Shown here piece by piece: positions 8,667-17,173 of a stretch of DNA of 64,000 nt. Origin of the DNA: Myxococcaceae bacterium (GTDB lineage: Bacteria > Myxococcota_A > Polyangia > Polyangiales > Ga0077539); assembly GCA_004297725.1 (NCBI GenBank), contig SCUS01000041.1, positions 62,001 through 126,000 on the forward strand. The letters are read 5' to 3'. Within the stretch, counting starts at the first letter, position 1. Each line of letters opens with the position of its first letter. The translations under genes and the position numbers were made by a program. The notes under the pieces are model-generated. The model saw only the letters and a program-made list of their open reading frames with translations. It was not told where the DNA came from and searched no databases.

Positions 8667-9941
8667 TCAGCGGATGATCGTGCGGTGCGAGGCGTCGAAC
8701 TCGGGGCCGATGCACACGAGCGAGGTCTCCGTCGCGACGAAGATCTCGCCCGATGCGGTGAGCACCGGCGCCGTGGCGAAGGTCTCGCCCGGCAGATGGA
8801 AGATGGTGGCCGAGCGGCCCTCGGCGTCGATGACCCCGAGCGTGTCGGCGACGGCGACGAGGAGCCAGCCCTCGGCGGTGACCAGCGCCCGAGGGCGCCC
8901 TCGCTGCGGCGCGAACTCCCAGAGAGGGTCGCCCATCGGGCTGAAGGCCGTGATGCGGCTGTCGGTGACCACGAAGACGCGATGGTCACCCGTGATGATG
9001 GGCGGCACCCGGGTGTCGGCGGCGTCGTCGGGCAGGCGCACGGAGAACACCTGCTCCCCCTGGGCGTTGAGCATCCACAGCCGCGGGCCCTCGCTCGTGC
9101 GAACGATCAGGTAGACGCGCCCCGCCTCGCCGAGGGAGACCGCGCGCGGCTCGAAAGCGCCCCGCACGAGCTGCTTCACCGAGAGGTCCATGCCCGCGGT
9201 GAGCACGTGGTCTCGCCAGGCGACCAGCACCCGGTCGCCGTCCATCGCGCCGACCACGTCGCCCGCCATGTCCACGACCAGCGCACCGCGGCTGGTCCCG
9301 GAGCGCAGGATGCCCTCCGGCGACGCCTCGACGGGATCGCCCACGTCGAGCACCTCGACGGCGAGCGTGGTCTGGTGCTTCGGCTCCTCCTCGGGGTTGC
9401 GGTCGAGCTCGGCCCCCACGACGACCACGCTCCGTCCCCTGACCCCGACGAAGGGGTACGTCGCGCCGTCGGCGAGGTGGAGCCCGTACGACCACTGCGT
9501 GCGGCCCGTGGCGAGGGAGGCGGAGACCAGGCACCCGTCGTTGTTGACCAGGCAGAACGACTGGTCGTCGGGGGTGATGACGATGGGGCTCGGGCCGGAG
9601 CGGCCGGCCCGGCGGAGCCTGCCGTCGAGCCCGAAAAGCTGCCACACGGCCGCCTGCACCAGGATCGCGTTGCGGTGCTGGAGCACGCTGTGGGCGCGGG
9701 TGTCGGGGCGCAGCGGCGTCGCGAAGCGCTGGGCCCAGGTGACCGAGAGGGGGTCGTGGAGGGCGGCGTCGAGGCGGCTGTTCTGCCGGGCGTCGGCGAA
9801 GGGCTGCGTGGGGCCCGTGAGCGGGCTCCGGGGCGGCGCCGGCTCGAAGCGCTCGGGGTAGGTCGCGGCGCGCAGGGGCAGCGGCTCCACCTCGCTCGCC
9901 TCGGTGGGCTTCATGAACGCGATGCGGGAGAGGGTGGTCAC
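8667..9941 (-). CDS. Cytoplasmic PQQ-like beta-propeller protein
   Basis: A 424-residue protein with no signal peptide. From about residue 110 to the end it shows repeated four-strand blades typical of PQQ-like/WD propellers: ITPDDQSFCLVNNDGCLVSAS, VTDSRITAFSPMGDPLWEF, VADTLGVIDAEGRS, and the terminal ASGEIFVATETSLVCIG. The first 100 residues are Pro-rich and unrecognised. The start lies 8 bases after the stop of the giant metallopeptidase, so it is third in the LysM-peptidase-propeller transcript. A cytoplasmic propeller beside a putative effector could be an immunity, chaperone or scaffold protein; this is inferred from order alone. The propeller fold itself is fairly clear. Confidence 0.8.
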   Translation of the reverse strand: MTTLSRIAFMKPTEASEVEPLPLRAATYPERFEPAPPRSPLTGPTQPFADARQNSRLDAALHDPLSVTWAQRFATPLRPDTRAHSVLQHRNAILVQAAVWQLFGLDGRLRRAGRSGPSPIVITPDDQSFCLVNNDGCLVSASLATGRTQWSYGLHLADGATYPFVGVRGRSVVVVGAELDRNPEEEPKHQTTLAVEVLDVGDPVEASPEGILRSGTSRGALVVDMAGDVVGAMDGDRVLVAWRDHVLTAGMDLSVKQLVRGAFEPRAVSLGEAGRVYLIVRTSEGPRLWMLNAQGEQVFSVRLPDDAADTRVPPIITGDHRVFVVTDSRITAFSPMGDPLWEFAPQRGRPRALVTAEGWLLVAVADTLGVIDAEGRSATIFHLPGETFATAPVLTASGEIFVATETSLVCIGPEFDASHRTIIR

Positions 9942-9949
9942 GGTCGGCC

Positions 9950-12900
9950 TCAGTCCATGGGCAGTTCGTACGCCCCCGACTCCATCAGGTCGTCGACCTG
10001 GAGGTTGTCGAGCGCGAGGGTGGACGCGAAGGCGCGGATGTCCGACGCCTCGAGCTTCGACGAGGCCTTGTACGCGCCGATCATGGACGGGAACGCCTCG
10101 AGCATCATCTCCTCGAAGCGGTCGGGGCTGTCCGCGGTGAGAGTGACCGTGGTGCTGCTCCGCCAGCGCTCGAGGTGGGTCTTGAAGAGCGCCGCGTGCG
10201 CCTCGATCGAGCGCACCTGGCGACGGAGCTGGATGAGCAGCACCGTGGCGTCGGTGCGGGTGACCAGGGCCTCCGCGGCCGACACGTCGGTCGCGTCGGT
10301 GAGCTCGAGCTCGGAGACGACCACCGCGAAGGCCTGCGCGCCCACCACCGCCTCCTGGCGCGCGTCACAGTTCTCCGGGTCTGCCGACTCGAACGCGCTC
10401 AACTGCCGGCCGATCTCGGCGAGGGAGGGCTTCGCCCGATCGGTCCACGGCCCCCGCGGGCTCGGCTCGGGGGCGATCGTCGCGGGCCCGACGAGCTCGC
10501 CCAGCGCCTTGATGCGCCCCCCGATGTCGAGCGGGTCCTTCGACTTGTAGGCCGTGAGGAGCCCCTTCACGCGGGCGAACACCGACCCGTTGCGGTGGGC
10601 GGCGGGCACCAGCGCCTCCCACGCCGTGGCCTCCGGCAGGTCGCCCTCCAGCGGCAGCGGATCCCACTCGGCCTTCGCGGGCGTCCCCGGCTTGCAGATC
10701 ACCTCGAACTGCGGCGCGTGCGCGGTCGAGACCTTGGTGATCGTCTCCTCCCGCTCGGTGTTGCGCTTCTTGAGGTCCTTGGCCTTGGCCTCGAGGTCGC
10801 GCACGTAGAAGAGGGCGCCAAGCGCCTTGCGGGCCGTCTCGGCGCGGCCGCGCAGCGACGTCACCGCGGCGCGGCGGTTGGGCACCGCGCCCGCCGTCGA
10901 GAGCCAGGAGTCGCAGGCGGTGACGACCGCCTTGGCGGACGCGAAGCGCGCCTTCACCTGGTCCGCGGCGTGGCCCTCGTACTGCCCGACCGCGTTGTTG
11001 ATCGCGCTCACGCTCGCATGCGTCACGCTCCACCCGCCGCGCACGGTGATGGTCCCCTCCGCCACGGGGCCGATCAGGGCGTCGAGCCGCGCGGCCTTGT
11101 TGGAGTCGTCCCAGCCGATGGCGTGGTAGTCGGTCAGCTTCGTCTTGGCGTCGGTCCAGAGCGTCTCGGTCTTGAACTCCCCGACCCGGGTCTCCCACTT
11201 GTCGACGGGGTCGAGCTCGGTCACTCCCGAGATCAGCAGCCGCGGCGAGAAGTGCACGAGGCACCGCTTGAACACCCACTCCTGCGGCGTCCCCTTGGCG
11301 TGGGTCCCGCGCAGCGCCCAGACGTGGTTGAGCTTCCGGGGCTTCGGGGCGTCGAGGCGCCTCGCGACGCGCGCCAGGGCGTGGGCGAGCTTCTTCAGGT
11401 CGGCCTCCGCCTCGCGCTTCACGCCCCACGCGCTGACCTTCACGCGCACCGTGACCAGCAGGATGCCGTCGTAGGGCTCGCTCCCCGGGGGATCCTCCCG
11501 GGTCGGCAGCGTCGCCTGGGAGAAGGCGTCGGCGCCGATGGCGTAGAGGAAGAGGTTGACCTTGCCCCGGTTCACGGCGAGCGGGTCGCTCGAGGGGATC
11601 GCGAAATCGTTCTTCGCGGGGTTCACCGGCCAGAAGGCGTAGTGCCGCTTCATCTCGTTCGCCGTGGGGTACGGCGGGAGCCAGTAGTCCGCGTAGGTGC
11701 CGCCGAGCTTGACCTTCATCGCGACGCGCGACGTGATGCGCACCCACTCCGCCGCCTGCCAGAAGTAGCGGTTGTGGAGCTTGTGGTTGCCGTTCATCAG
11801 CGGCGCGTTGTCCTCGCTGTACTCGATGGTGCGCCCGTCGAGCTCGTAGGGGTCGCCGGGGAGCGTCGAGTAGAAGCTCGGCTGCCCGTACGACGCCGCG
11901 CTCCAGCGCTCGTTGTACTCGTCGGGCAGCGCGCTCTGGTGGCCGTGCTCGTGGGCGTTGGTGAAGCCGTTGGAGTTGCCGCTGTCCTGCGGGGCCGAGT
12001 TGCCGGACTCGCCGCCGCCGCTGTTGCTGCGGAAGTCGCGGGCGTTCTTGGTGTGGTCGGCGAGCTTGATCTTGAAGTGCGCCTGGGCCTCCGGGGTCAC
12101 CTGCATGAAGCTCACGACGACGACCTTCAGCGCCTTCGTCGGGTCCTTGGCGAGCAGCTCCGGACGGCCCTGAGAGTTCTTCGCGTCGAGGCCGTTGAAG
12201 CGGTTGAGCACGTTGCGGACGAAGGCGACCTGGAAGGCGTCGAGCGCCATCCCATGGGGCGGAATCGTCGCGTCGAAGCACAGCCGGTGGAACCATAGGT
12301 TGACCGCCACCTCTACGGGCTTGCCGTCCACCGTCGCGGCGTTGCAGCAGCGCGCGAGCACCATGTCGAAGCGCCCGATCGGCGACCCGTCGGCCGTCTC
12401 GTCGTAGCGCCCGAAGCGGGTCATGTAGTCCTGCGAGTAGTACGGCTGGATCGTCAGGCTGACCTTGTCGGTCACCCCAGGCACCCCCGCGCCCCTGAAC
12501 GACCGGCCGGGCGCCATCTTGTGGTCCGTGGTCTTGCGGATGTAGCCCGGCTGACCCGGCGTCGGCTCCCACACCTCGGTCGCCCCGAAGCGCGCCGTGG
12601 CGTCGACCCAGCGCACCGCCGCGCGCGCTCCCACCACGTCGTAGTCGGGGTCGGCGGGAGAGCTCGCCACGGTGCGCCGGTCGAAGACGTCGAAGACGCT
12701 CCCCTGCGCCGCGATGAGCCGCGTCCAGCCGGGGTGGTCGACGACGTAGTTCTCGTTCGCCTCGGGCGCGCCGACCGCCGGCGTCTTCGTGTACCAGGGC
12801 AGCTTCGCCCCGTCGTCGGGCTTGTAGACGCCCTCCTTCGAGGTGTCCGCGAGCGTGTCGTCGAAGGTGTGGGCGAAGATCGCGAGGCGGTCGTCGTGGG

Positions 12901-14452
12901 TCCAGGTGGCGAGGCGCCTGCCGTCCTCGTCGGTGAGGACGATGTCGTCGAGCGAGAAGGTGAGCGGCTTCGCCTTGGAGCTGGGCTTGCTCGCCACCTG
13001 CTCGTACCAGCCGAACTCGTCCGGGCTGGCCGAGAGCCGGGCGTAGTAGTTGCGGGAGTTCCAGGCCTCCGGGAGGTCGTAGAAGTCCAGCCGCTCGGGG
13101 CCCGGCTTCCACTGCTCGTCGGTGGCGATCACCCGGGTGCGCTTCGTCGCCGTCTCGGAGTGGATGCACGTCTTCGCGGGAAGCGAGAAGCGCAGCAGCG
13201 TCTGCCCGCTGGGCCGCTTCTTCTCCGTGCCGTCGGGCTTGCGCTGGACGATCCACGGCACGCACTGGAGCGTGTCGTCGCCCTCCACCACCCACCAGTT
13301 GGAGCGCACGTCGGGCTTCGTCGTCGACGACGTCGGCTTGTAGCGGAAGCCCTCGATCACCATCGGGGGAAGGGTCTTGCGCTTGTCGGCGTGGTCGCTG
13401 TGGCCATAGCGCCGGTCGAAGAACTCGAACTTCAAGAACTGCCAGTGCGGGTCGAGCACCAGCTTCACCGGCGCGTCGACCTTGCCCAGGCTCGCGGCGC
13501 GACCGCCGACGGTCATCTTGAAGTGCGCCGGGTCGGCGACCCAGCGGCCGTCGTCGTCGGTGACCGCCCAGTCGGCCTCGCGCAGCGACCACTCCCTGGG
13601 GAGGGTGAAGAAGCGCGCGTCGCGGGTGCCGGTGGGGTCGGTCTCCGCGGGCTCGGAGCCCCGCTTCTGGGTCTTCGGATCGCCAGGAAGCTCACAGATG
13701 ACGCGGTTCTTCGAGTCGGACCCGAGGCGGAGCGTGAGGGTCTTCGCGGCGAGCACCGAGGCGTGACCGATCACCTCAAGGGAGAGCTTGCCATCGTCGC
13801 CCAGCGCCGCGTCGATGGCGTGGTCGGGGTGTTCTCCGAGGAGCACCTTCACCGGCGTGCCCTTGGGGAAGGGCCGCTCGTCCCCGTCGGGGTCCTTGAA
13901 CCTCAGCGTGGCGAAGAGCCGGACGCAGGCCCGGATGGTGTTGCCGATGGTCGAGGGCAGGCCCTTGTTGCCCGCGCGAGCGACGTCGTAGCGCTCCTCG
14001 GTGTTGTCTCGCACGCCGCTGCGAACGATCACCCTCGCGGCGTCGAAGAGGGTCTGCGTCTCGACGCAGCGGAGCGTCGCCGCGGGCGCAGGCTCGGTGA
14101 CGCAGTTCACCAGCGCGGTGAGGGTGAAGGGCTCGTAGCCGTCGCAGGCCCGGGTGAGGTGCACCACGCAGTCGATGGTGTCCTCGTGAGAGAGGTCCTC
14201 CGGCGTCGTCTTGTGCTTGCCGACGACACCGAGCACCTTGCGATCGCCGGTCGCGCGGCGCGGCGGGATGTCGAACTCCTCGCCCTCCGGCGCCATCGCC
14301 GGGTGCTTGATGGAGAAGCGCCCCCCCTTGAGGTTCGCGTAGTCCCAGAGCTTCACCACCACGGTCACGGCGTCGCCGATGCGGCCCAGCGGCCGACCCC
14401 GCCAGTCCGTCTCCGGGTTCCTGAAGCTCTCGATGGTCACATGAGCCGTCAT
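9950..14452 (-). CDS. Giant metzincin-like zinc metallopeptidase, candidate secreted effector
   Basis: A 1500-residue protein without signal peptide. Residues 834-844 read HEHGHQSALPD, an HExxHxxAxxD zinc site in which two His and an Asp would bind zinc and Glu 835 would be the base. The usual metzincin Gly is Ala here. A likely Met-turn follows about 50 residues later (APLMNGN, Met 886), as expected for metzincins. The N-terminal 400 residues are beta-rich (VTVVVKLWDYANLKGG and similar). The C-terminal 400 are helical and charged, with coiled-coil character. The gene follows a LysM/peptidoglycan-binding gene by 53 bases and precedes a propeller gene by 8, opposite a DUF4123 adaptor gene. Lack of a signal peptide plus this neighbourhood suggests export by a contractile system. 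The substrate (peptidoglycan or protein) is unknown. Its closest family is not recognised. Confidence 0.8.
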   Translation of the reverse strand: MTAHVTIESFRNPETDWRGRPLGRIGDAVTVVVKLWDYANLKGGRFSIKHPAMAPEGEEFDIPPRRATGDRKVLGVVGKHKTTPEDLSHEDTIDCVVHLTRACDGYEPFTLTALVNCVTEPAPAATLRCVETQTLFDAARVIVRSGVRDNTEERYDVARAGNKGLPSTIGNTIRACVRLFATLRFKDPDGDERPFPKGTPVKVLLGEHPDHAIDAALGDDGKLSLEVIGHASVLAAKTLTLRLGSDSKNRVICELPGDPKTQKRGSEPAETDPTGTRDARFFTLPREWSLREADWAVTDDDGRWVADPAHFKMTVGGRAASLGKVDAPVKLVLDPHWQFLKFEFFDRRYGHSDHADKRKTLPPMVIEGFRYKPTSSTTKPDVRSNWWVVEGDDTLQCVPWIVQRKPDGTEKKRPSGQTLLRFSLPAKTCIHSETATKRTRVIATDEQWKPGPERLDFYDLPEAWNSRNYYARLSASPDEFGWYEQVASKPSSKAKPLTFSLDDIVLTDEDGRRLATWTHDDRLAIFAHTFDDTLADTSKEGVYKPDDGAKLPWYTKTPAVGAPEANENYVVDHPGWTRLIAAQGSVFDVFDRRTVASSPADPDYDVVGARAAVRWVDATARFGATEVWEPTPGQPGYIRKTTDHKMAPGRSFRGAGVPGVTDKVSLTIQPYYSQDYMTRFGRYDETADGSPIGRFDMVLARCCNAATVDGKPVEVAVNLWFHRLCFDATIPPHGMALDAFQVAFVRNVLNRFNGLDAKNSQGRPELLAKDPTKALKVVVVSFMQVTPEAQAHFKIKLADHTKNARDFRSNSGGGESGNSAPQDSGNSNGFTNAHEHGHQSALPDEYNERWSAASYGQPSFYSTLPGDPYELDGRTIEYSEDNAPLMNGNHKLHNRYFWQAAEWVRITSRVAMKVKLGGTYADYWLPPYPTANEMKRHYAFWPVNPAKNDFAIPSSDPLAVNRGKVNLFLYAIGADAFSQATLPTREDPPGSEPYDGILLVTVRVKVSAWGVKREAEADLKKLAHALARVARRLDAPKPRKLNHVWALRGTHAKGTPQEWVFKRCLVHFSPRLLISGVTELDPVDKWETRVGEFKTETLWTDAKTKLTDYHAIGWDDSNKAARLDALIGPVAEGTITVRGGWSVTHASVSAINNAVGQYEGHAADQVKARFASAKAVVTACDSWLSTAGAVPNRRAAVTSLRGRAETARKALGALFYVRDLEAKAKDLKKRNTEREETITKVSTAHAPQFEVICKPGTPAKAEWDPLPLEGDLPEATAWEALVPAAHRNGSVFARVKGLLTAYKSKDPLDIGGRIKALGELVGPATIAPEPSPRGPWTDRAKPSLAEIGRQLSAFESADPENCDARQEAVVGAQAFAVVVSELELTDATDVSAAEALVTRTDATVLLIQLRRQVRSIEAHAALFKTHLERWRSSTTVTLTADSPDRFEEMMLEAFPSMIGAYKASSKLEASDIRAFASTLALDNLQVDDLMESGAYELPMD

Positions 14453-14505
14453 CGATCCATCGCCCTGCTCTCAGCCGCCGTGCATCCGTCCGGCGGCCGC
14501 TGTGT

Positions 14506-15138
14506 CTACCCTGTGAAGGTCTCTCGCAGCGCCGACTGCGTGGAGGCGTCGAGCTCGCCCGTCGCCGTGAGCCCGCGGCTCGTCTGGAAGGCCTTGAGCG
14601 CCATCACGAAATCCTCGCTCATGCTCCCGTCGACGGCCCCGAAGTACGCCCCCATCTGCCGCAGCCGGGCCTGCGCGCCCCGCGGGGTGTCCACCGGGTC
14701 GAGGTTGCCGAGGTTGAGCTCGAAGCTCTCGCCCGACTCCACCAGGAGCAGCGTGCCTCGCCTCGCCTGCGGGGGGATGGGCACCCGCACCGCGCCCTCC
14801 CCGTCGGTGGAGCCCCGGGTCTCCACGCCGTCGATGGTGAGCACGTAGGCGAGGTTGGCGCGGGCTTCGCCGCCCTCGTCGTGCAGCCGGAGGTTGAGCT
14901 TCGCGGGGATGTTCTTTACGCGGAAGGTGTGACGCGCCCCGGTGGGCCGGACGTACTCCTTCACGGTCTTCTCGGGGATGGTCACCACGTCGCCCGGGAG
15001 CAGCACCGTCGGGTCTCGCCGGGACTCGCGAATGGCCTTGTTCTCAGGGAGATTCCATAGGGTCTCCCAGAAGAAGCCGTAGCTCTCGGCGATGCTCACG
15101 AGGCACTCGCCCTGCTGGACCTGATGGGTCGTTGGCAT
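14506..15138 (-). CDS. LysM and peptidoglycan-binding (PG_binding_1) protein
   Basis: A 210-residue protein without signal peptide. Residues 3-55 are a LysM module (THQVQQGECLVSIAESYGFF, ending LLPGDVVTIPEK). The middle (about 65-130) is a beta domain. Residues about 140-208 are a PG_binding_1 helical repeat (RLRQMGAYFGAVDGSMSEDF, ALKAFQTSRGLTATGELD). The ATG at 15138 has GGAGG 8 bases upstream. It is the first gene of the peptidase-propeller transcript. Leaderless LysM proteins with this layout recur in T6SS and phage-tail-like clusters, where LysM may help assemble or anchor the spike. Binding of peptidoglycan is inferred from the domains. Confidence 0.88.
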   Translation of the reverse strand: MPTTHQVQQGECLVSIAESYGFFWETLWNLPENKAIRESRRDPTVLLPGDVVTIPEKTVKEYVRPTGARHTFRVKNIPAKLNLRLHDEGGEARANLAYVLTIDGVETRGSTDGEGAVRVPIPPQARRGTLLLVESGESFELNLGNLDPVDTPRGAQARLRQMGAYFGAVDGSMSEDFVMALKAFQTSRGLTATGELDASTQSALRETFTG

Positions 15139-15281
15139 CCGATCGTCCTCCGGGGCCGTGTAGCGGGCGCGGATGACATCCCAGCGCCACTGCGCGGTCA
15201 AGGCGCGAGTTCGGAGGGGAGCTTCGGCGGGAGGGATCGAGGAGCGCGGGCCGCACCGAGGACCGGAGCGGCCCCGGCGGA

Positions 15282-16676
15282 TCACATGTGCGCGATGACG
15301 GCGTCGCCGAACTCGGAGCACTTCACCTTCGTCGCGCCCTCCATCTGGCGGGCGAAGTCGTAGGTGACGTGCTTGGCGCCGATGGCGCCGTCCATGCCCT
15401 TGATGACCAGGTCGGCGGCCTCCTTCCACCCGAGGTGGCGGAGCATCATCTCGCCCGAGAGGATCACCGAGCCCGGGTTCACCTGATCGAGGTTGGCGTA
15501 CTTCGGCGCGGTGCCGTGGGTCGCCTCGAAGATCGCGTGGCCGGTCTTGTAGTTGATGTTGCCGCCCGGGGCGATGCCGATGCCGCCGACCTGCGCCGCG
15601 AGCGCGTCGGAGAGGTAGTCGCCGTTGAGGTTGAGCGTCGCGATGACGTCGAAGGCCTCGGCGCGGGTGAGCACCTGCTGCAGGGTGATGTCCGCGATGG
15701 AGTCCTTGATCATCAGCTTGGACTTCCACTTGCCCGCGCCGTGGGTCTCCCAGAGCTTCATCGCCGTGTCGACCTCGGCCACCAGCTCGGCCTGGAAGTC
15801 CGGGGGCGCCATGTCGAAGCCCGGCTCCACCAGCCTGGCGTTGGCCTCGTTGGTGAGGTTGGCGTTCGCCTCCTTGTTGCCGAAGATCCAGCTCTCGCGC
15901 TCGGTCACCACGTCGGCGCGAAACTCCCGCATCGCCAGGGCGTAGCCCCAGTCGCGGAAGGCCCCCTCGGTGAACTTCATGATGTTGCCCTTGTGGACGA
16001 AGGTCACGCTCTTGCGCTTCTCGTCGAGGGCGTAGCGGATGGCGGCGCGCACGAGGCGCTCGGAGCCGTCGCGCGACACGGGCTTGATGCCGATGCCCGA
16101 GGTCTCCGGGAAGCGGATCTTGGTGACCTTGAGCTCGGTCTGGAGGAAGGCGATGAGCTTCTTGGCGTCGGCGGACTCGGCCTCGTATTCGATGCCGGCG
16201 TAGATGTCCTCGGTGTTCTCGCGGAAGATCACCATGTCGACCTTCTGCGGGGCCTTCACCGGCGAGGGCACGCCCTGGAACCACCGCACCGGGCGCAGGC
16301 ACACGTAGAGGTCGAGCATCTGCCGGAGGGCGACGTTGAGCGAGCGGATGCCCTTGCCCACCGGCGTGGTGAGGGGCCCCTTGATGCCCACGAGGTAGTC
16401 GCGGAAGTCTTCGACGGTCTCGTCCGGGAGCCAGGAGTTGAAGAGCTTCTTGCTCTTCTCGCCCGCGTAGACCTCATGCCAGACGATCTTCTTCTTGCCG
16501 CCGTAGGCCTTGGCGACCGCCGCGTCGAGGACGCGCACGCTGGCGCGCCAGATGTCCGGCCCGGTGCCGTCACCCTCGATGAAGGGGAGGATGGGGTGAT
16601 CCGGGACGTTGAGGTGACCGTCGGCGCCGCGGGTGATGGCCTCGCCCTCGGTGGGCCGTGCAAAGACTCTTGCCAT
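15282..16676 (-). CDS. icd: NADP-dependent isocitrate dehydrogenase
   Basis: A 464-residue enzyme of the TCA cycle that oxidises isocitrate to 2-oxoglutarate with NADP+. Seen are the substrate-binding [10 protein letters not shown] (the Ser equivalent to the regulatory Ser113 of E. coli), [31 protein letters not shown], the metal-binding [16 protein letters not shown], and [20 protein letters not shown]. In the last motif the Lys-Tyr pair marks NADP rather than NAD preference. It is longer than the E. coli enzyme (416 residues) because of internal and N-terminal additions. The ATG at 16676 is preceded by GGAGACG. It is monocistronic, 143 bases from the LysM gene start; that interval shows nothing clear. 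Confidence 0.96.
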   Translation of the reverse strand: MARVFARPTEGEAITRGADGHLNVPDHPILPFIEGDGTGPDIWRASVRVLDAAVAKAYGGKKKIVWHEVYAGEKSKKLFNSWLPDETVEDFRDYLVGIKGPLTTPVGKGIRSLNVALRQMLDLYVCLRPVRWFQGVPSPVKAPQKVDMVIFRENTEDIYAGIEYEAESADAKKLIAFLQTELKVTKIRFPETSGIGIKPVSRDGSERLVRAAIRYALDEKRKSVTFVHKGNIMKFTEGAFRDWGYALAMREFRADVVTERESWIFGNKEANANLTNEANARLVEPGFDMAPPDFQAELVAEVDTAMKLWETHGAGKWKSKLMIKDSIADITLQQVLTRAEAFDVIATLNLNGDYLSDALAAQVGGIGIAPGGNINYKTGHAIFEATHGTAPKYANLDQVNPGSVILSGEMMLRHLGWKEAADLVIKGMDGAIGAKHVTYDFARQMEGATKVKCSEFGDAVIAHM

Positions 16677-16843
16677 GATTCTTTCGTCTCCGTGCTTGGG
16701 ATGGTCCGGGCCGCGCGTCTCGCCGCAGTGAACCTGCCAGCGTGTGGGAACGACGCGACCCGATCGGGCGCCGCGGTGTATAGCCCATCGCCGCGGAAGG
16801 CGTCTAACCCTCCCCTCCCCCCTTTTCTGGAGCCTGAAACCCG

Positions 16844-17167
16844 TTGAGCAGCGAAGATCCCGTCCTCGAGCGTCAGACCTGGGCCGCGCGCTTCGGCTGG
16901 ATCACCGGCGGCTCGCTGGGGCTCGTCGCGGGTTTCGCCCTCACCTGGCTGGTCGAGACCCGGGCGCTCGCGGACCGTGGGCGCGCCGGCATCGAGCTGG
17001 CCGCGAAGCTCTCTGGAGTGGCGGTGCCGGTGTGCTTCGTGGTGGGCGCGCTGCTCGGGCACGCGTACGGGCTGCGGGGCGGCGCGCTGCGCTACCGGCT
17101 GCTGGGCACCGCGGCGGGCCTGGGGCTCGCGGTGCTGGCCTGGGCGCTGCTCGTCGCGATCCGCTGA
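16844..17167 (+). CDS. Small integral membrane protein, unknown
   Basis: A 107-residue protein with three hydrophobic segments, at about 18-38, 56-74 and 85-105 ([55 protein letters not shown]). The likely start is the TTG at 16844, with GGAG 11 bases upstream; no ATG is available in frame before the first helix. It converges on the DUF1704 gene with six bases between stops. No family recognised. Coding status rests on the clean alternation of membrane helices and polar loops. Confidence 0.65.
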   Translation: MSSEDPVLERQTWAARFGWITGGSLGLVAGFALTWLVETRALADRGRAGIELAAKLSGVAVPVCFVVGALLGHAYGLRGGALRYRLLGTAAGLGLAVLAWALLVAIR

Positions 17168-17173
17168 GGCTCC

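Noticed and set aside
8068..15138. Complete type VI secretion system
   Set aside because: No VgrG, Hcp, PAAR, TssB/C, ClpV or baseplate gene is present; only adaptor/cargo-like genes are seen.
16677..16843. Possible tRNA or small RNA in the gap upstream of icd
   Set aside because: No cloverleaf arms or TTC-loop motif found; it reads as an ordinary promoter-containing spacer.
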